From Marthasterias glacialis (lineage: Eukaryota; Echinodermata; Asteroidea; Forcipulatida; Asteriidae), in contig OU452223.1 of NCBI GenBank assembly GCA_911728455.2, forward strand, positions 28,467,321 through 28,531,320: a stretch of 64,000 nucleotides of DNA. The letters are read 5' to 3'. Shown here one piece after another: positions 44,237 through 55,518 of this stretch. Below the pieces are notes generated by a model. It saw only the letters and a program-made list of their open reading frames with translations. It was not told the origin of the DNA and made no database searches. The position numbers and the translations under genes are program-made. Position 1 is the first letter of the stretch. Each line of letters starts with the position of its first letter.

Positions 44237-44318
44237 TGGCAGCGGTGGGATTCGAACCCACGCCATCGAAATGACTGGTGCCTTAAACCAGCGCCTTAGA
44301 CCGCTCGGCCACGCTACC
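44237..44318 (-). tRNA. tRNA-Leu(AAG), last canonical copy
   Basis: Final intact copy. The next spacer is cut after GTTTTACCAAA and array sequence ends. Confidence 0.95.
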
Positions 44319-44370
44319 TTTGAGACGAATTGGCACTAGGTGTTGTGAAACAGACAAATAGTTTTACCAA

Positions 44371-45401
44371 ACTTTGGTGACAAATAAGCACTAGATCGTT
44401 TTAAGGAGATAAATAGTTTTTACAATGTTTGGTTGTTTTTTCTTGCTTGTTTTGAATCTTTTTGGTTCCATTTATTACTAAATATTCTTATAGTGAATTA
44501 AACAAATTATTTACTTTGAGAACAAGTGGCTATTACTTTAACGTGAAGGTGGATACTATTACACAAAATTTAAAAAACTTACGAACTTAGTCTGAATAAT
44601 AAACTTTTTTCTAGATAAGACTGTACAATAATTATGTAAAACAGTGGAAGACACGCTCTACTCATAAGTTGAACTTAGTGGAGCTGCGGGTTTTTACTTC
44701 ACAGACAGTTTTGGTTTTGTTGACGTCATTACAAACTGTTTCTCGGTGAGTCTAATTAGATTCGGAAGCACAATGAATAAAATCATTGTTTGAGTCTTCT
44801 TCTTCTTTCTACCAGAATGTCTGATTGTGTACTGTATTACGAACATTCAAAATAGTTTGGTTACTGTGTTACGTATAGATCTTATTTCTTAAAAGTTGTC
44901 AACTGTAGAAATTGACTTCATGGTTTCTATTCAACGAATTGCAATGCGAAGTATACAGTAGTAGTTGACAATAGAGGGCGTCTTCTTAATTTACACAGAC
45001 TACCATCATTCGTAATATAACATTTTTCATGAATAAAAACATTTCAAGAATTGATGATGTCCTCATTCTCAACAAAATATTATCTGTCGGGATTACCGAA
45101 CTTGTAAATTTTGTCCGAAGTTTGATACGTAGAGAACCTCAAAACGTTTTCCGTCTTTGATTACATTATTAGCATAAAATAGTAGCAAGTTATCTATTAC
45201 ATTTTGACATTTCCCAAAAATCTGGGAAGTACTATATTGAATATTCTATTTATTTTGTTTTGGTAAGATAAAATCTCTCAATGGATTCATTTTGTTTTTG
45301 CCGATTTAATGTTGAAAGTAAGATTTTAAAAATAAATAATTTGAAAATAATTGAGATGAATGTTTTTTGAGCAAATTATACTGCAGAGTTTCAAATTAAT
45401 A
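44371..45401. other. Non-array sequence right of the tRNA array, no gene seen
   Basis: AT-rich unique-looking DNA with no exon or RNA gene recognised. Confidence 0.4.
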
Positions 45402-46010
45402 TTGGCAGCGATGGGAACCCACGCCATCGAAATGACTGCTGCCTTATTATAGGTTCACTGAAATACAAAGTATTCATGCTTTTATGTTACACATTATGAT
45501 TTTTATAAAACGATTCAAAGGTAAGAAATATTTTTTTTTGCATTCCTGTGTATTTTCCGCATAATTTGTTTTCTTTAAAAAATAACAGTCTTCAGGAACG
45601 CCCACAAAAATAGGTCACTTGCTAACATGGCTTGATTCTCAACGTGACATCACATGCATTACATAATGTTTCTTGAGCTATTCCACAAAACAATTGTTCC
45701 GGGATTGGGTCTGCCAAAGGAATGACAAATATGTGTTCTTCTATTAACAAATCCATTCTTGGTTGTAATGCATGGGATGTCACGTTGAGAATCCAGCCAT
45801 TGTTAGCAAGTGACCTATTTTTGTGGGCGTTCCTGAAGACTGTTATTTTTTAAAGAAATCAAATTATGCAAAAATACACAGGAATACAAAAAATGATTTC
45901 TTACAAGTGAATCGTTTTATAAAAATTATAAGGTGTAACATAAAAGCATGAATACTTTTTATTTCAATGAACCTTTAAACCAACGCCTTAGACCACAAGG
46001 CCACGCTACC
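45402..46010 (-). pseudogene. tRNA-Leu copy split by a fold-back element
   Basis: 3' half at 45402-45446 (TGGCAGCGATGGGAACCC...CTTA) and 5' half at 45974-46010 (TTAAACCAACGCCTTAGACC...). The split falls in the anticodon loop. Confidence 0.85.
45447..45973. mobile_element. 527-bp fold-back element inserted in a tRNA-Leu copy
   Basis: Nearly the whole element is two inverted arms: outer GGTTCACTGAAAT / ATTTCAATGAACC, inner CAGTCTTCAGGAACGCCCAC and its complement, and AATAGGTCACTTGCTAAC and its complement. The tRNA sequence on both sides shares TTA, consistent with a 3-bp TTA target duplication as made by PIF/Harbinger elements. No coding sequence. Confidence 0.85.
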
Positions 46011-46085
46011 TTAAAGACCTGTCGGGAATAGGCTGCAGTTAATTTTAAAAAACGAACATCTAATATACAAATAAAAATATCAGTG

Positions 46086-46167
46086 GGGCAGCGGTGGGAT
46101 TCGAACCCATGCCATCGAAATGACCGGTGCATAAAAACAGCGCCTTGCACCACTCGGCCACGCTACC
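46086..46167 (-). pseudogene. Isolated degenerate tRNA-Leu copy
   Basis: 82-nt body with intact T arm but a broken anticodon stem; the loop now reads TTTATGC. Lies outside the array. Confidence 0.8.
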
Positions 46168-46223
46168 TTTAGACTAATGAAATTTTAAAAGCTAATATTC
46201 TTCTCAAAGAAATAAAGGTGATG

Positions 46224-46316
46224 TCTTTTTAGTGACAGGCCTGGGATTCAGATCCACGTCATCGATACTCCTCATGTTTTAATTAAACCAGCGCCCTAGA
46301 CCGCTTGACACGCTAC
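46224..46316 (-). pseudogene. Isolated highly degenerate tRNA-Leu copy
   Basis: Recognised by CAGCGCCCTAGACCGCTTG and ACGCTACC. Insertions lie in the anticodon and variable arms. Confidence 0.6.
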
Positions 46317-48767
46317 CCTGCAAAAACATATCTAAAGTTAACTTAAGTGGTCATTTTTTCATTAATTATTTAATTGAATTTAAGTCATTTTCTTTTTATC
46401 AAATGATGGTGAATTTAGCATATTTCGTATGTTTGTCCAGGCCTAGTCTATGTTACTGCAAGTTTGATCAATTGTTACTATTAACATATTCTAAAGAACT
46501 ATAACGCCATTAGATACTCAGTCTGCGTCCTTGGTTTGTAATGAGTAAAAATTTGCAATTTGATTAAAATATGAATCGTTCCCTAATTGTCAAACAAAAT
46601 AATGTGAATGCACTGACAATTTGTCTGCACTTATGGAAAACCATCTTGTTCCAGTCGACGTTCTTTACAAATAATGTAATACCAACAGCAACTGACATCC
46701 CAAACATGTTTCGGTTATTAATTTACACTTTATGAATAGTTGTTTACTGCCAAGTGTGCTATAGAACAGTCGTCGTGTTCACCACGGCGTAGTACAAATA
46801 CACTAAATGCTACTCGCTTTACTGGCAATGTATTAGTCGGAGAGCGCGCATCGCTACACGCTGTTCATGATTGCATGCTATATTTATACGAATGAGGCTG
46901 TGGGTTACGGTGAAAACCCAGTGGGGAATTATTGACGACCACGGTGGTGCAACACGGCTAACAGCTGGAAAGGAGAAGCACCTGGCTTCCCCTGCACACT
47001 GAGCCTGTGACGAAATCTATTTCATACGTGACGTGTAAACTGACATCCCGGACAACAAAATTTTTAGTTTCAAACGCGAAGCAGACGACTTCATAATCAA
47101 CGTAAGGGCAACCTCAAGCCAACAACGACTTGCATTCACACCGCGGCTTGTATTAGTTTCTGTTGCACACATACGTTTCCCGCCTTTTTCGTCACCGTTT
47201 TGTGGGAGATGTTGTCTGCACGTGGATGGCCAGTGTGATTTGTTGCTCCTATCAACACGGAAATCTTAGCTCTTTGGAATTACCTATACGGAATATACTG
47301 GTGAAGACAGGCGATACAAGACTCTTGACGGGTCCATGCGCAACAATTTGGGAGAGAGTGATGCTGTTGACCAAAGGTAAAATTTCCAAAAATAATTCAG
47401 CAGCATCTTTGAGGACTGCGCAATTGATTTACAGTCATACGTTTTGTAGACTTTGAGTGAAGACACCGTGCACTCTGCATTGTGATTACAACGCGGTAAA
47501 TTGTTTTTATTAAACTTAATCCCATTCCAGAAATATATGCAATAATTATTATTATTAATGAGTCACGATAATTATTCACTGAGGCCTAACGTTATGTCAT
47601 GGTTGTTGCATAAAAAATTAACCGAATAACACATGATTATACTTGACAAATAAAAATGCAGATGTTCTGTTTACTAAAATGGCATAATTTTAGTCAGCAA
47701 ATACCCCTTTTTTTGCTGCCATGTCGGTCGTGCGATAGGTAAGGTTTACAAAAATGCCTTAGACATGGAAATATAAATCATTACTAGAGCGCTCTTGATC
47801 GGAATGGTTCAGGTTAGTTTGCGTAAGAAAAGGAGGCAAGAGTCTCGTTATGCTCAATTGCCGATTAGGAGAGAATTCACAGATCGTCAGTGCCCAAATC
47901 CAGACCGTCACCACCCACACAGCCATGCTGTCCGTTGTTTTAGAAGTGCTCATTAAAGGCTTTGTTTTTGACTTGAGCAAATTGACAGGTACCTGTGGTC
48001 ATGAATGAATGGAGAGAATAAAGATGTCTGATGGATGAGGGCTATAGACAGTCGAAACGAGAGCGCAGGTTGCGTACTGTTTAAAGGGGAGAAACATGAT
48101 CCATTTTTAGGTCGTAACCCACTGTTATCATCTGATGCACTGTACAAGAACATCACACTATGATCTTACGCCTGAGGCGCATCACTGTGACAAGATGGGG
48201 TCCGGGTATAAAGCGTGACAAGCTATGGGTGTCTAGGGAGGAGGTGAGCGAAGTACACACATGTTTGTCAACCCGGTTATTTCAGGACTATACTCTTTTT
48301 CACATCGTTTTTCTTTAGCTACGTCTCTATTGGTTTTGTTCATGAAAGTGTAACGAGGACGTCATCGCTCAGTCACCCGGATCCCTTTTGTTAAAGTCCT
48401 CTGTTTCAACGGATATATAGACGCTCACAGTAACGGTTCAGAAAAAAAAGTTATCGGTAAACCGGTTTCCTTATTGTGAATAATGACAAAAAAAACAATA
48501 ACATTAATATTATCATTTGATTTAGACCTTTAAACCCTAATGTGAAAGAGGTTAAACAATGAACATCACTCTGAGGTGTATAAACGTTTAGTCAATATAA
48601 TACGTACTCACTTTGAAAAAATGTCGTGTGGTTGAAGGTCTGCCATTACACTCAGTTTAAAGAAAAATCGAAAAATTTGCTTTGCAAGAACACGACTATA
48701 CTGCAACTCTTCCGGCGAAAATGAAACTCTTGAAAAGTTGAAAGAGAAGAAGCATCAAACGTTATAC
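46317..48767. other. Region without a supported gene
   Basis: A plus-strand open stretch at 47163-47456 ends near CCAAAG|GTAAAA and might be part of a 5' exon (ATG at 47226), but nothing supports it beyond the frame. No repeats of known type. Confidence 0.3.
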
Positions 48768-49161
48768 TTAAAGGCAAAGTATACCTTTGGTTTTTGGAAC
48801 CGTACATTTGCCTTAATGCTATATATTTGTAGATATATACCATAAAACTAACCTGTGTAAATTTCATTTCAAAAGGTGGCAGCGTTTTTGAGATATCGCC
48901 AAAAGTCTGGAGCGGTTGTGTTCACGCAGAAGAAGTATCCGTCATTGGAATACACATTCCGAGAAGCGTTACGGCCATAACGCTTCTCAGATTCAAATTT
49001 TTGGGGATAAAAAAATGATATATTTTTCCATAACTGCAGTACTTTGAAATGAAATGTTTCTCAAAATGCATTATACTGTCTAAAGCTGCTGTACTTCTTA
49101 CCTAGTTAGTTATTATTGCCATAAATTTTCAGAGTCATTACCAAACGTACAGACCCTTTAA
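48768..49161. mobile_element. 394-bp TTAA-flanked fold-back element
   Basis: TTAA then AGGCAAAGTATACC on the left; ACGTACAGACCCT then TTAA on the right, with partial inverted homology (TTTGGT / ACCAAA). A perfect hairpin, GAGAAGCGTTA-6-TAACGCTTCTC, is at 48961-48988. Confidence 0.6.
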
Positions 49162-49896
49162 GCTGTGGTCTTCAATATAAAATTTAAATCAACAGGTTCT
49201 GTGAAAAAATGGTGATCGATGGTGCCTATCAATAGAAGGAAGTGTTTACACCATGTGCGATTTTGTTCAACCATATCGATTCCCTCTGGCTATAATTTAT
49301 AAAGATCCTTCCATCAACCAGTCGGTTTAATAAACATCATCACCTATACAGTGCCCGTACGTCTAGGTGTTTCTCGTATCCTTGTTAAGTAAATAATGAC
49401 ATAGTCAACCTTAAGACTAAATTATTTTACAGAGGTGTCAGTTCATTGCTTGTCGCGTGCAACGGGGAAGGAAAGACCGAGTACTATACTGTCCACAGCA
49501 TGAAGGGTGTCCGTTAGGACCAGGAGCCTTTTTGGCACTATGTTTTTAATTCCTCGAATACCCCATCCATGCATAAGTATTTCAGGCTCATTTACCATTG
49601 TCTTTTATTTGAAGTAACCCGTAGCAGAAAGTATTTTATTTGACGTGAAGCTCGGGGGGTTGGGGTGAAGGGGGAGGGGAGTATAATACGGACGTCTTTG
49701 GGTAGTGTAATCTGTCTGTCTCTAAGAGAAATTGATCACAACAGGGTAAGCCCAGGTCTGGATGTTACAAATGGTCCTTGCCAGGGCAAGCTACAATTGC
49801 TTTTCTTTGGTATAAAGGGCACCTCTCTAGAAGGGAATGTCAATTTGTATTGGCGTCATTTAAGAGGAACCACTGCAATGACTATAGGCAACGATG

Positions 49897-50318
49897 GTCG
49901 CGTTGTGGCCGAGCGGATAAGAACACCGGACTCAAGCTCTGGTGTTTCTGATCAGCAGAGTGTGGGTTCGAGTCCGGGTCGTGACACTTGTGTCCTTTTA
50001 AGCAAGACGCTTAACCATTATTGCTGCGTCCTTCGGATGGGACGTAAAGCCGTAGGCCCCGTGTGTTGTGTAATGCACGTTAAAGAACCCAGTGCACTTA
50101 TCGAAGAGAGAAGGGGTTCGCCCTGGTGTTCCTGGTTTGATCGGCTGCAGGTTGCGCCACAGCACATTGTAAACTGTAACATGGTGATATGTAAAGGAAA
50201 AAGGTCTCATACTTCAAAAGTAACTCCGAATACCTTGCTGGAAAAATATTCTAATTCGCTGTGGTCTAAATGAAATGGCGCTATATAAAAGCTCAGTATG
50301 TTTGTATGTATGTATGTA
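49897..50318 (+). mobile_element. SINE with tRNA-Leu(CAA)-derived head
   Basis: The head at about 49897-49986 has box A TGGCCGAGCGG, an anticodon stem CCGGA/TCTGG with loop CTCAAGC (CAA), and box B GGTTCGAGTCC. The body includes TGCGTCCTTCGGATGGGACG, TAATGCACGTTAAAGAACCC and GTTTGATCGGCTGCAGG, a core type shared by many metazoan SINEs. The tail is TATAAAAGC...(GTAT)n. An open reading frame of about 200 codons crosses it by chance. Confidence 0.82.
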
Positions 50319-51449
50319 AAGAGAGAATCGCTAAGCTTTGTTGCCTTTGAAGTATCGGTAAGCGCTGAATTTGCTCGGTACTATTTGCCCAACTATTTTT
50401 TGTGTCTAACAGCTTGATGTAACTGAGACATAGGTCTTTTTTCACAGAGCGTCATCAAGCGCGGAAAAATCTTCCTGAGCATCGACAGGCTACCAGCGAA
50501 AATATCATGTAATATTTGTTGTGACTGGTTCCCTGCTAAGTTTTGCTTAGCAGAAAAATGCTAAGCACCACTTTCTGCTTAATAGCTTAATTACAATGTA
50601 ATTATTCAGAGTTACAATAAACCTCTTTACACGACCTTGTTGCTGGGGATGTCTTCGTCCCGAAGCCGCTGAACGGAATAGTCATCTCGTTTCATGATTG
50701 CATAGTGCACTGTACGCTACGAGTATGAGTTATTATTTAATAAACTATTAATAGGCTACACAGGTAACACATGTGCGTGTTATGAACAATATCGATTTCA
50801 TTTAGTTTTAATTGTACCCGGTAGTTTGTTTAGAATCTGTTCAAACCAGATCACTTGTACCGAACAAGCTCTTAGCATTAGTACCCTGCACTGTTTTTGC
50901 CGTAACACATTATTGTCATGCACTTGGTGTCTTCTGCCATTCGTAAACATACACACATTTCCCCTATACCACACCACACTGCGAGCTATTGCGAATTCAA
51001 AACCATTGAGTATTTACAAGCTGTTTTATTTGTGTAAATTATCCGCATTAGAAATGCTGTGTAGATAGGTCAATACCATTTAATTGTTAAACAGACTAAT
51101 TAATGTGAGGCGATATCAAAGTGGTGGTTGCATACACACGAAGGGGAATTAAAATGGTGAGTACGGGTTAGACTGGCTCCTGTAGGCCTTTATACGCTGT
51201 TGATTTGGATGGGGGAATCCAAGCAGATAATTTTAAAACTAACCAGCAAATGTTTCAGGTACAACTTTTTGATTAAATATTTCATCACAAATTCTTGCAT
51301 CAATTTTTGCGGCCAAATTGATTGAATTCTTCTCGGCGACAGGTGATGGTTACAAAGCACTGTGTTCTAAAAGTGTTTATTTGTTACCAGCAGCAGACCA
51401 AAAACAACATCAATACAAAGATAAACGGTGAATAAAAATACAATCATGC

Positions 51450-52035
51450 AATTACCGTAATACATTTCGGTAGCTGCTGCTCTTAATTATAGTCGAGATG
51501 GCCTCTTGTCATTAGGCATGCTTGCAATGGCTGTGGTAAAGACATCTGTTTTAGAATGCGAGGGTTCGATGGTTCCATTCCTAAAATAACAGCAGCTAAA
51601 TATTACATACATGTATCGTAAAATGTTTCGGTAAACAGGTGCTGCTAATTATAGGAGTCGAGATGGCCTCAAGGCACTGGGTATACAGTGGCTATAGACA
51701 TTTCTTTTGTTTACAAACATGGACCACCATTTTGTATGGGAGGCCTTGAGTATCAAAAAAGTATAAATTGGCTTGGTAAAAATTTGCCCTTTTGGGGTAA
51801 AAAAGTAATACTTTTTTACGAATTATACGTTTACTTTTTATTTTGGAGGGTAAATTTTGTTGTTATCATTAATATGGGTATTACTTTGATAGCATTATTG
51901 GTCAAATAGAAAACTAAACTTGCGGCTGTGATGTTGCAAAAGAAAGGTTTATAGAAGTAAAAACATGTTCTAGAATGTGAGAGGTCGATGGTTTGAATCC
52001 AACCTGCAGTGCTCTGTGGTTTTTTCCCAATCATA
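51450..52035 (+). repeat. Duplicated SINE-like segments
   Basis: TTTCGGTA...GCTGCT.TTAATTATA...GTCGAGATGGCCTC occurs at about 51467-51510 and again at 51626-51671. B-box-like GAGGGTTCGATGG and GAGGTCGATGGTTTGAATCC follow at 51561 and 51981. Probably tandem or nested tRNA-derived elements. Confidence 0.45.
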
Positions 52036-52089
52036 GGAATGGAGTTTTACCTTGGTCACTGAAAGGCAAACGAATCTCTGATTGTCGTG

Positions 52090-52123
<34 letters not shown>

Positions 52124-52235
52124 GTTTATTAAAAAAATCTGCTCATCGCAGCCGGCAGGCTGAATTAAAATAGAGATTAACATTAAAAAGAAGAAAAGTA
52201 AAGCAAAAAGTAAAAACATTAGGTACATACACAAT
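52090..52235 (-). mobile_element. 3' tail of a retroelement ending in (TAA)n, copy 2
   Basis: Reverse-complement copy of 15188-15325: (ATT)n, TTAATGGTTTATTA, TCATCGCAGCCGGCAGGCTG, then CATTAGGTACATACACA. The two copies have clearly diverged by some substitutions and short indels. Confidence 0.65.
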
Positions 52236-55200
52236 TAAAGCAATAAACCAATTTAAAAACCAACAAAGCAAGCGAACGGACACCCCCCCCCCACACATAC
52301 ACACCCAACCAAAAACAAACAATCAAACAAACAAACCACACGAGTCAAACAAACAGAAAAACAAACCACAGACAAACATTGAGACAGGGAAGACTGAGAC
52401 AAAGTATAAAAGACAACGTGAAAGGCAAGACAGCATCAAAAATGCAAATTTAAAAAAAGACAGTCATTAAAAATGTATTGAAAAAATAATCTTTCGTAAA
52501 AAGAAGAAAAAAAGTCTATAGAATAGACTTCTTTTCCGTATCAATATCCTTTTCATATAATGAATTTTACATGTTTAAAATATTGGTCAAGTAAGGAATG
52601 GGGCTAGACCTGTATCGGTTGGTTATACAAGCAAACTTTCCAACACTTGTCATAACCAAAGCTGCATCCCTCTTTTTTTTATTTGTAGATAATTATCATT
52701 TCAAAGCATTTTGGAACTGACCATATGCTACATAATATGTCATGTAAAATAATCCAAGTTATATTGGTGTCCATTTTTGTCTGAGCAGATACAGACCTAT
52801 TAAATATCAATGTTCCATATTACAATTCGTGAAGGAAATATAAGACACGTATGTACAGAACAGAACGATGAAATACTGCAGCTAAAGCGGAAGGTAAAAG
52901 CTTTTAAAAGGTTTTTTTTCTAGAACTAACTACTGTGCTGTAGCATCTCTTTAACGCTTTTTACAGTTTTAAGGCAAGTCGGAACCTTTCGGTCATGGCA
53001 TACAGCGGTTCTGCCGAAAAGATGAAAATGTATTATTATAATTCAATATAATAAATGGGGCAAAACATGCCGAAGGCCCCTTGCCCCATATATAGAAACG
53101 TCACTATGCAGATTCATTTGTTACGTATTATAATCCAGATTTACCATTTAACTCGTCTTTTTTAAAGGTGAAATTTCCTAACACAACAGCAACAAGAATC
53201 AAATCATCATTTGCGTTTTTATCCATGCCGTTAAGTTGATGTGAATGAGATTTTACTACGACAATCTGCTTGTCTCTATGCAAATAACCCGCAGAAAAAA
53301 ACTACTTTACGCTGGTGGTGGGTTTTTGGGATGTAATGCAGAGTGAAGCTAATTAAAATAATACACATGATTAGGCTTACCAGGATTTCTCAACTGATAA
53401 TAAATGTACTAACAAGATGATATGCAATTTCAAACACACTCGTAACGATTATTGTTCTTATTGTAAATACTAAACTTTATAACCTAACATACTGATGGTC
53501 TTGAAGTGTGTGAGTGATGTGAAGATGCAGTCGTACCGAGTCAGCAATCCATTAGACATATTGGACTCAAGATGATTTGATTAGAGTTTCTTTTTATTGC
53601 CACACGATGCCAGAGAAACTTTTAAGATAATTTGTAAGATTCATAAGCCTTATTGATAAATGTAGGCATATGCGGAGACGATATCTTCTTACACCGTTTG
53701 CATTTCACAGGTGTTTGAATAATAAAATAAATAAATAAGTATAACATGTTTCTTGAAATAAAGAACTACCATGCATGCCGTTCTATTTTAATGGTGCCGA
53801 CCTATTGCATATTCCCTGAACAACTTGGTGCATCACATTCTTAATGTCAAGCAATGACGGCACAAACACGTTCCAAACCTCGGTTAAATAACTCTTTCCT
53901 TTTATTTCCAAACACTGACCACCCTTTTTGGATGGGGTGGTCATGAATATCGCAAAATGTATATGAGGGTGCCATTAACTGTTCTCAGAAATATGCGCAT
54001 ACTTAGAACTACGCAAACAACGGAATTTTACCTGGTAAGTCTGCTGCCACCTAGCGTTTCAAAGTCTTCCATTAATTGATCAGCGATATTGGTATTTTGA
54101 TAAATTGTAGTAAATGATTTTGGTTGTTTTTGGAAGTGAATGCCACCCATTGCGGTTGGCGAAACTCCGACTGTGATGTCACAAAAGAAAATCTATTTCA
54201 TAGAATATATAGGCCTAGCTTAAGCACAAAAAGGCGGCTAAGCACACAATTGTGTTGCTTACCAGAATAAGGTTACCATCCAAAATACTATATCACGTAC
54301 CGTCTGTGACTGGTTTCCTGCTAAATGTTGCTTAATAACAGAACTTTATTTGCAAACTTTGGCCCTGCTTGTCTATTGTTCGAACGTTATGACTGATAGC
54401 GAACAGTGTTATCGGGCATAATTACGTGATCGTTTGAAGAGATTATTATTTATGCAGCAAGTTCTATAAATCGAATCAGAGGTTCGGTGTTTCTAAAGTA
54501 CAGACAGCCATTTTGTCTATTATAGCATTCGTAGGTTCACTCTCAAAATTACCATCACATTGTTTTAACAATGTGTCATATGCAATTACTGGATAATTAT
54601 ACTGGGGAAAATAATATAATTGGAAGTATGACGCTGAGACTTACGGTCTGGAGCATAAAAAAAACCTTGTTTGAAATCAAACGTGTGTGTTGTACAAACT
54701 CAACGACAGACATTCATTTCAAATAAACTCATTCTTCGGTGGGAAGCAATATCATTTTAAGAAATTCAAATAAAGGAAATCTAATCTCCCTCTCGATAGT
54801 TTTCAACTAAACTTCCTCATCTTTGAGTAAATATTTTAAATTACGTCAAATTGTCACCATGGCAATATTATTTAAATGTCAAGTGGGCACAATACATTAT
54901 AAAACCGAAATGCGTTGTTTTCTGTCAGATTGTGGAGCTTCATTTTAAGTATTTACAGATCAGTTTTCAATATTTTAACAAAGGATTTGCATTAAAAAAC
55001 ACCCCTGAAATGTTAGTTTTTGGTCTGTAATGCATTTCCTTTAATGAATTCAGGATGCATGGGCACTGTAGTTCTACTTAGAATCTGTCTTTAAAACAAA
55101 ACGCACAATATACTGCAAATACTAAACCGTTTTATCAATATTAAGTGCAAGTAATTTTCTATGTGGGTATTATATTTTCTGCTTGGCTTGATTTTTTGTT

Positions 55201-55430
55201 TTAATTTAACTACAGTGGCCTGGAAGAGCCATGACGGAGATCATTCTAGCCTAGAATGAAAAAGAAAAATCCTATTATTTAACACACTCTGCCTCACAAT
55301 ACACAGGCCTGAGATTTGTATTCTGTTTCACGGGGGAAGATTTGCACCTACGGCGTCACCGTGCATCCCGATATTGTCCCAGCTTGACACTTGAGTGTCT
55401 CCGCGCTCCTATCTCAGAAAGGATGCTGCC
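52236..55430. other. Region without a supported gene
   Basis: AT-rich, with CA-rich simple sequence at 52280-52380 and no exon, RNA gene or clear transposon recognised. Confidence 0.35.
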
Positions 55431-55518
55431 ATGATAAGTGAAGATGATACAGGCATAGGCGGAGCATATTGGCAGGACGCTGTATACTTCATTGCCTTTT
55501 ATACGGAGAAGAGGGGAG
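55431..55518 (+). CDS. Possible first coding exon, unassigned
   Basis: An ATG in near-ideal context (GCTGCCATGA) starts 29 codons (MISEDDTGIGGAYWQDAVYF then IAFYTEKRG) and runs into a consensus donor GGGGAG|GTAAGT. A minimal upstream frame ATG CTG CCA TGA overlaps the start. A possible phase-matched exon follows the AG at 56219 but closes after 27 codons. No homology recognised. Confidence 0.3.

Larger units (their letters stand above)
40820..44330. repeat. Higher-order repeat block 3, 1914-bp period
   Basis: TAG copies 40983/42897, 41581/43495 and 42172/44086 and AAG copies 41135/43049, 41731/43645 and 42323/44237 are each 1914 bp apart. The two periods are almost identical, with rare substitutions such as C to T in the D loop of the 42172 copy, so the duplication is recent. 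Confidence 0.92.
27288..44370 (-). repeat. Tandem array of tRNA-Leu-derived monomers (about 115 units, 17 kb)
   Basis: Monomers of 124-152 bp, each with an 81-82-bp tRNA-Leu or degenerate relative plus a 42-70-bp spacer, all on the minus strand. By reading there are 33 canonical tRNA bodies (25 AAG, 8 TAG), about 16 near-intact copies, a damaged-acceptor class A' (10 copies) and degenerate classes B and C. The higher-order order A-B-C-(TAG)-A... repeats every 13 monomers: 1893 bp in 28.9-34.1 kb and again around 38.5-40.1 kb, 1878 bp in 33.9-37.7 kb, and 1914 bp in 40.8-44.3 kb. The array stops abruptly in a truncated spacer near 44370. Long open frames that cross it on both strands are tRNA read-through, not proteins. 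Confidence 0.96.

Noticed and set aside
29024..44266. Many long minus-strand open frames of 79-142 codons with shared peptides such as GSVAERSKALVLGTSHFDG
   Set aside because: They are translations of tRNA-Leu bodies and spacers across the tandem array; the shared peptide is the tRNA sequence read as codons.
27288..44370. CRISPR-like regular repeat array
   Set aside because: Repeat units are tRNA bodies, spacers are themselves repeated, and the genome is eukaryotic.
46086..46167. tRNA with anticodon TAT (Ile)
   Set aside because: The body is a decayed tRNA-Leu copy with an unpaired anticodon stem; the apparent anticodon is mutational.
47759..48156. Minus-strand frames near 47.8-48.1 kb
   Set aside because: Short, without consistent splice sites or recognisable domain.
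49665..50273. 202-codon plus-strand open frame
   Set aside because: It runs through the tRNA-Leu-headed SINE, including its Pol III boxes; no protein family and no splice support.
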